Assembly (NCBI GenBank): GCA_017302655.1
Contig: JAFLDE010000033.1
Location: forward strand, 1-38,246
Source of the DNA: Burkholderiales bacterium
GTDB lineage: Bacteria; Pseudomonadota; Gammaproteobacteria; Burkholderiales; Burkholderiaceae_C
Reading direction: 5' to 3'
Length of the DNA: 38,246 bases
The notes below the pieces were generated by a model. It saw only the letters and a program-made list of their open reading frames with translations, made no database searches and was not told where the DNA came from. Shown piece after piece: positions 34,173 to 38,246 of the stretch; position 1 is the first letter of the stretch, and each line of letters starts with the position of its first letter. Both the position numbers and the translations under genes were made by a program.

Positions 34173-34505
34173 GTGAGCACCACCCGCTACCTGCGCCCTT
34201 CCAGCAAGCCCTTGGTGCCTCGTGCCCAGCCGGTCCGGGACACCTTGCAGCGAGACGCCGGGCTTCGCTCGCTCACAGCGGCCGCGCAGGCGGGCTTGCT
34301 CAGGTTGGAAACGGTCAAGCCGGCCATACCCAAGGCGCTGCATGGCTCCCTCGCCGCTGGCGGCGTGGACGACGAGGGCTGGACCTTGATGGTGAAGCAT
34401 GCCGCAGGCGCGGCGAAGTTGCGCCAACTCAAGCCTCAGTTGCAGATGCTCCTGCAAGAGCGCTTCGGCCCGGGCGAGTTGCGCATCAAGCTGATGTCGC
34501 GCTGA
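34173..34505 (+). CDS. DUF721 (DciA-like) protein
   Basis: 110 residues. Contains the DUF721 pattern: an N-terminal basic segment, LQRDAGLRSLTAAAQAGLLR in place of the usual helix, then LVVKHAAGAAKLRQLKPQLQ-type region (TLMVKHAAGAAKLRQLKPQ) and a C-terminal LRIKLMSR strand. DciA is a loader of the replicative helicase in bacteria without DnaC; short betaproteobacterial members next to secA are usual, but whether this one acts so is unproven. Start GTG 34173 follows a -10-like TACACT closely, suggesting leaderless translation. In relatives lpxC and the cell-division cluster often follow; here an unrelated tail does. Confidence 0.7.
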   Translation: MSTTRYLRPSSKPLVPRAQPVRDTLQRDAGLRSLTAAAQAGLLRLETVKPAIPKALHGSLAAGGVDDEGWTLMVKHAAGAAKLRQLKPQLQMLLQERFGPGELRIKLMSR

Positions 34506-34716
34506 GGGCCGATGGTGCGGCTATCCGAATCGAACACTAGCGCCAAGTCCTTGAAGTGGAATAGAAAGCAATCACTGGCTGGCCGAAAGTACCGTCAAAA
34601 GTACCGCCAGCACTTTGCGGCTGACCCTCAGGCGGCTGACTTCGGCTGACACTCGCCCCGCAAACGCAAAGCCGGCCACGGTGAGGCGGCCGGCCTACGG
34701 GGGAGCGCTCAGGCGG
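34506..34716. other. Gene-free boundary stretch with short direct repeats
   Basis: Between the DUF721 gene and the accessory tail. It holds AAAGTACCG twice (34586-34594, 34598-34606) and CGGCTGAC three times (34618-34625, 34633-34640, 34643-34650). The composition drops in GC at 34530-34590. It might be the scar of an insertion, but no integrase or longer repeat was seen. Confidence 0.4.
34671..34694 (-). terminator. Terminator after the last tail gene
   Basis: GCCGGCC (34671-34677) and GGCCGGC (34688-34694) form a 7-bp stem with a 10-base loop. On the minus strand TTTGCGTTTG follows. It lies just beyond the stop of the gene ending at 34717. Confidence 0.55.
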
Positions 34717-35163
34717 TCAGTGCATCGCTTGGTGCGACATGAACGGCGCGTACACGGTGGCGCGGAACTGCACGGCGTCGCGCAGTTCGCTGATGCAGGC
34801 CACGCCACACAGGCGGGCCACAGTGGCGCGCGCTACTTCCAGCTCGCTGGCGCCCTCGATGGTGCGCGCTGCGGCCTTCCAGGCGGGCCACTGGGCCACG
34901 AACAGCCAGTCGGTGAAGGTGGACTGGCGGCAGAGCATTTCGGCAGACTCTGCGGGCATCAGGCGGGCCACGGGGCGAAGGTTGGCGAAGAACTGGTCGG
35001 CGGTCTGGGTGGCTTGCATGATCGACTCCTGGTCGGTGGGTTGGGGTGTCTCCACTGTGTCGAGATCAAGCCGACCTGTCACACCCGCTGCCAGGTAGAG
35101 ATCAACCTGCAAACCGGTCGCCGGGTAGAGCTTTGCCCCGTTCTCTACCCGGGAGGTTTTCAT
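34717..35163 (-). CDS. Unrecognised protein of the tail cluster, 148 residues (or 100 from an inner start)
   Basis: Not assigned to a family. The ATG at 35163 is 8 bases after the upstream stop, with AGGGA well placed. A second ATG in frame at 35019 has an equally strong AGGAG, and would give a 100-residue protein beginning MQATQTADQFFANLRPVARL. The C-terminal 100 residues look like a compact helical domain (FVAQWPAWKAAARTIEGASE, ARATVARLCGVACISELRDA). The first 48 residues contain two similar ten-residue units (LYPATGLQVD, LYLAAGVTG) and, in the DNA, a perfect inverted repeat. Both forms may be made, or the inner start may be the real one with the repeat acting as leader control. Confidence 0.5.
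   Translation of the reverse strand: MKTSRVENGAKLYPATGLQVDLYLAAGVTGRLDLDTVETPQPTDQESIMQATQTADQFFANLRPVARLMPAESAEMLCRQSTFTDWLFVAQWPAWKAAARTIEGASELEVARATVARLCGVACISELRDAVQFRATVYAPFMSHQAMH
35091..35152. repeat. Direct and inverted copies of CCGGGTAGAG at the start of the last tail gene
   Basis: CCAGGTAGAG (35091-35100) and CCGGGTAGAG (35121-35130) are direct copies 30 bases apart; CTCTACCCGG (35143-35152) is a perfect inverted copy of the latter, separated by 12 bases. The set lies between the outer and inner start codons of the minus-strand gene. Confidence 0.6.
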
Positions 35164-35171
35164 GACTTTCC

Positions 35172-35717
35172 CTATGTGTCCCAGAAGGTGCGCAGCGCGC
35201 CGGCCGTGACGGTGGGGATACCGCATTCGGACAGCACCCGAAGGACGGCACGGTCGCACCGCTCGGCCAACAAGGGACACGAAGCACCAGGGGACAGGTA
35301 GGCGCACAGCTTTGCGTCATGCCTGCGGATGGCGCGGCGAACCCGGTCCGGCATGAGGGGGAGTGCGGCGCACGGTCCAACGACGTTTCCCTCGATCACC
35401 GCGCGCACCCACGCCCTCAACTCGCCAGAGGGGCGCGATGCGTATGTCATGCGGTCCAGCGTGCGGGCGCTTGCGCTACCGAGGATGCGCTGCATGCGCT
35501 CCTCGGCCTGCTGGGTGCAGTCGATGATCCAGAGGTGGCGGAACAGCCCGTCGTCGATGGACTGCAAGGCGGCAATGCAAAGGGCATCCGCCGCTTCTTC
35601 TGGAACCAATGGCGGGAGACCGCATCCGTCATGCGCAAGGCGAATCACGGATGCGCAGGTGCCAGGGCTCCAGACCAGCGAAACCGAATCGATACGGTCA
35701 TGTCGATCAGAAGTCAT
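35172..35717 (-). CDS. Unrecognised protein of the tail cluster, 181 residues
   Basis: No known family recognised and no membrane segment or signal peptide. It has a mixed helical pattern (EEAADALCIAALQSIDDGLF, HLWIIDCTQQAEERMQRILG, ELRAWVRAVIEGNVVGPC) and eight cysteines spread through the chain, unusual for a cytoplasmic protein of this size. The ATG overlaps the end of the preceding gene by 11 bases and the next gene begins 8 bases after its stop, so it is in one operon with both. Base use is less GC-biased than the secA region. Confidence 0.55.
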   Translation of the reverse strand: MTSDRHDRIDSVSLVWSPGTCASVIRLAHDGCGLPPLVPEEAADALCIAALQSIDDGLFRHLWIIDCTQQAEERMQRILGSASARTLDRMTYASRPSGELRAWVRAVIEGNVVGPCAALPLMPDRVRRAIRRHDAKLCAYLSPGASCPLLAERCDRAVLRVLSECGIPTVTAGALRTFWDT

Positions 35718-37605
35718 CTGGAGCTACTTCCTTGGTCTTCATGTTCCCGTCGCGTACCCTGTAAAGGGTCACGCGCACATTGCTGACTCGTACCCCATCC
35801 AGCTCCTCAATCTGCTTCAGGTCGAAGACTTCATCGGCCTGGAATGTCCTCGTGCTGCCCATGTAGCGGTAGCGCATGACGTACTGCCCTGGCCGCAGCT
35901 CGGTCGCTGTGAACTTCTCGCCTTGCTTGACGAAGAAGCTGCGCACCGCAGGCTTGGCCCCGTCTCGGTAGAGCCTCACTAAGGCATCACCGCCGCCTTG
36001 TGTGTTGTCAACAAGGAAAGTTGACTTGCCGCCGAGCGCCAGCTTGGGCGCTCCGCGAACGTAGCCCGTGGCCTCTTGCTGGTCCGGATCGACTCGCGGC
36101 GCAGCCTGAGTGCGATGGCTAGCCGAATTGGAGTCTTCTTCATTGAGCTTGTCTTGACCCTTGGTAGAGCGGGCTGAACGAAGAGCCAAACTTGGGATGG
36201 CTCCCTCGCTTTCCACTTCCCACCGAGCTGGTGCGTTGCCCCCTTCACGCCAACCGGCGAGGACGGGCGCGAGGTGTCGTGTGAAGCGGGCATCCTGTTC
36301 GAGCCTTTGAGACAGGGCAGCTGTCAGCTCCTCCGGTACAGCTTGGCGCATGGCAACACCAAGTCGGCGCCACTGCCCTGGTGTAAGCGTCGAGGCAACT
36401 CCCATCCTGTGCCAAAGCGGCCAGCTGATGAGCGAAGATGGATCGGTGGAGGCTGTTTCCCGTGCTTCAGTCGCCACCAATGCGCGCAATGCTTCGACTG
36501 CCTCGCTTGATCCCCGTTGTTCGGTAGCGGCTCGCGCCAAGTTGAAAACCAACCGCTCGGAGCTGTTGGCCTCCAGGACGCCCTTGGCCATCCAGGTCAT
36601 GCCGGCGCTCAATTCCCCCTTCTGGGTGATCAAGAAGGATCCGTACTCACTCGCTGCATACGGCGCCTGTACTTCGGCTGATCGACGCAGCCAGGACTCG
36701 CTGCAGGCCAAGCGCTCCCGTTCAAGGCGGCTCACTTGGTCGCTCAGATGCTGAGTGGCTTTGTCAGCCTCCACGCCTTCAAGACTTGCAATAGGTGTCA
36801 TGCCCTTGAAGACGCACAGCGTGTTGCCATGCGTGGCGACGGACTGAACGCCGGCGCTCCAGGCCCGGTTCAACACCTCCTGCGCTAGCGACTCGTTCTT
36901 TCGGTCGAAAGGTGGCCTGCCGAAACCCAGAGCGGAAGCAAGCTCGCCAGCACGCCAAGACCTTAACGACTGAGCCGCGCGCTCGGCCAGTTGCACGGCT
37001 TTGGCTGCATCCACCTGCACGCCAAGACCTTTGATCGTCGCTTCGGCTTGCAGCCAAAGAGCATCAGGGTCACCCGCCAGAAGGGGCTCAGCCAACTTCT
37101 GCTGAGCCTCACGAAAATGCCTAAGAGCCGACGTCGGATCTTTTTTCAACAGGCTCCCATCGCGCAGCGCTTCACCCCACAGCAGATGAGCCTCGATGCT
37201 GTCAATCCGAATCGCCTGGCGCATCAGGGACTCGAATCCCTGTTGCCGCACCTCTGTAGCCTCTGCCCCTTCATGATTCAGCAGCAACTTCGCCGTTGTG
37301 ATGATGCGTTGCTCGGGAGTCCACGCTCGGGCCCAGGCAGCTAGGTATTCGCGCTCTGCCGGCTTCAAGGACGCCAGAGCAGCTTCAACCGCATCCGCAT
37401 CCTGCTTGGGCTCCAAAACGGTACGGTGGTAGGTGTACCCGGCATAGCCCAGCATCAGCAGGACGAACAGGCTCATCGCCCAGCGCATCACCGGGCTCGT
37501 CAGCGCGCGACGTTTGCGTGGGCGGGGCATGTTGCCCGATGGCCCTACGTCCACGTAGTCGATGTTCTCTGCCCCGTTCTTCGGGGTGTCTTCAAGACGC
37601 TTCAT
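35707..37605 (-). CDS. Single-pass membrane protein with Sel1/TPR-like repeats and a beta-type C-terminal domain
   Basis: 632 residues. A cytoplasmic N-terminus of about 38 residues with a basic run (PRPRKRRAL), one membrane helix (about 39-60, MRWAMSLFVLLMLGYAGYTY), then helical repeats of Sel1/TPR type (LLWGEALRDGSLLKKDPTSA, DALWLQAEATIKGLGVQVDA) to about residue 440. A charged linker leads to a C-terminal domain of about 100 residues (STFLVDNTQGGGDALVRLYR, FFVKQGEKFTATELRPGQYV, YRYMGSTRTFQADEVFDLKQ), predicted to be a beta sandwich like small carboxypeptidase-regulatory domains. Such proteins often organise complexes at the membrane. Function unknown; more AT-rich than neighbours. It lies 21 bases after the edge gene. 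Confidence 0.65.
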   Translation of the reverse strand: MKRLEDTPKNGAENIDYVDVGPSGNMPRPRKRRALTSPVMRWAMSLFVLLMLGYAGYTYHRTVLEPKQDADAVEAALASLKPAEREYLAAWARAWTPEQRIITTAKLLLNHEGAEATEVRQQGFESLMRQAIRIDSIEAHLLWGEALRDGSLLKKDPTSALRHFREAQQKLAEPLLAGDPDALWLQAEATIKGLGVQVDAAKAVQLAERAAQSLRSWRAGELASALGFGRPPFDRKNESLAQEVLNRAWSAGVQSVATHGNTLCVFKGMTPIASLEGVEADKATQHLSDQVSRLERERLACSESWLRRSAEVQAPYAASEYGSFLITQKGELSAGMTWMAKGVLEANSSERLVFNLARAATEQRGSSEAVEALRALVATEARETASTDPSSLISWPLWHRMGVASTLTPGQWRRLGVAMRQAVPEELTAALSQRLEQDARFTRHLAPVLAGWREGGNAPARWEVESEGAIPSLALRSARSTKGQDKLNEEDSNSASHRTQAAPRVDPDQQEATGYVRGAPKLALGGKSTFLVDNTQGGGDALVRLYRDGAKPAVRSFFVKQGEKFTATELRPGQYVMRYRYMGSTRTFQADEVFDLKQIEELDGVRVSNVRVTLYRVRDGNMKTKEVAPDDF

Positions 37606-37626
37606 CGGATGCTCTCCCTCACTTGC

Positions 37627-38246
37627 CTATTCGCTCAGAGCCGTGCCCAGTGAGCCATCTTGGCTCTGCAGGAACTGACCCCATAGATCCACCTGCGCTT
37701 CAACGCTGGCCGGGCGTTCGATGCCCTGGTCTTTCAGCCATACCTCGAAGAGTGACACGGACGAGTCGGCCGCGATCCAGTTGCCTCGCAGGCCCAGCAG
37801 CGCAGCCCCATCGGGCAGCGTCTCCTTGTGCTCGTCATCGGCGAACCGCTGCAAGGATGAGCGAACGACATCCACCAGCGCAGCAACGTCCTGCAAGGAC
37901 AGTCTTGCGCGCTCCTCGGCCAGCTTCTTGAGCGCGTCCAGCCTGCGCTTTTTGGCCAGCGCCAGGAAGTAGAGGAACAGGCTGCCAGTGTGCGGGCCGG
38001 CGCCGGGCGGAAAGACCTGCATCACTCGCTCTGCCGGGCGGTCGAGCTTCTTCGCCCCGCATGCCGTCAACACGTCGTCAATCAGCCAGCGCAGCTGAAG
38101 CAGTTCCTGCTCGGTGAGATGGGCCTGAAACCGTCGCTGCACCTCGGGCCGGCGTGCGGTCGGCACGAAGCTCTCGAAACTCAGGTTGAAGCCCAAGGCG
38201 TTGGGCTCCAGCTCGGCGGCCAACTGATAGGCCGGTGAGTTGGTCA
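37627..38246 (-). CDS. Unrecognised protein of the tail cluster, partial at the window edge
   Basis: At least 206 residues; the frame is open to the right edge, reading TNSPAYQLAAELEP at its visible start, so the true N-terminus lies outside. A TTG at 38223 is the only start-like codon near the edge and is not convincing. The chain is rich in helices (FQAHLTEQELLQLRWLIDDV, LAKKRRLDALKKLAEERARL) and has no membrane segment. It precedes the Sel1-type membrane protein gene by 21 bases and should be in the same operon. Confidence 0.55.
   Translation of the reverse strand, partial: TNSPAYQLAAELEPNALGFNLSFESFVPTARRPEVQRRFQAHLTEQELLQLRWLIDDVLTACGAKKLDRPAERVMQVFPPGAGPHTGSLFLYFLALAKKRRLDALKKLAEERARLSLQDVAALVDVVRSSLQRFADDEHKETLPDGAALLGLRGNWIAADSSVSLFEVWLKDQGIERPASVEAQVDLWGQFLQSQDGSLGTALSE

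Overview
The window is a GC-rich chromosomal segment, almost certainly from a betaproteobacterium of the order Burkholderiales, probably close to Rubrivivax, Leptothrix or Ideonella. This rests on the cox operon layout with its small DUF2970, DUF2909 and 35-residue companions, on secA next to a DUF721 gene, on a CIRCE element in front of rpoH, and on two PEP-CTERM proteins. The placement is from gene content and was not tested by a search.

Layout. (1) 1-364: the start of ccmA (cytochrome c maturation), reading out of the left edge. (2) 601-3836: a more AT-rich pair, an orphan periplasmic binding protein and a two-PAS membrane sensor whose kinase end looks degenerate. (3) 3903-12937: an anaerobic or nitric-oxide-linked block: DUF2249, nnrS, DUF2249, the B12-dependent ribonucleotide reductase nrdJ, a two-domain NirD/NirL-like protein, then a TonB receptor, SirB2-like and hemerythrin operon. 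FNR-type inverted repeats lie in front of ccmA, the DUF2249-nnrS unit and the TonB operon; tandem NrdR-like boxes lie in front of nrdJ. (4) 13050-14654: an orphan cheW and rpoH under a perfect CIRCE operator. (5) 14651-25566 (minus strand): a full aa3/caa3 cytochrome c oxidase locus in the order coxB, coxA, small protein, ctaG, DUF2970, coxC, then surf1, a Sco-like CxxxC protein, ctaA, ctaB and sco, with a GGDEF-EAL enzyme at the end. A DUF2909 gene sits on the opposite strand inside the locus. (6) 26019-34505: a methyltransferase, a membrane protein, argJ, two PEP-CTERM proteins, secA and a DUF721 gene. (7) 34506-38246: an accessory tail of four unrecognised genes on the minus strand, preceded by short direct repeats.

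How it fits together. Much of the window serves respiration: cytochrome c maturation, the oxidase with its heme a and copper assembly factors, and a set of genes that are FNR/NNR targets in denitrifiers. NrdJ supplies deoxynucleotides without oxygen and needs cobalamin; the TonB receptor could import cobalamin or a metal chelate, but its substrate cannot be read from the sequence. No tRNA, rRNA, CRISPR array, transposase or integrase was seen. The least explained parts are the binding protein plus pseudo-kinase pair, the solitary NirD/L-like protein, and the right-hand tail cluster.
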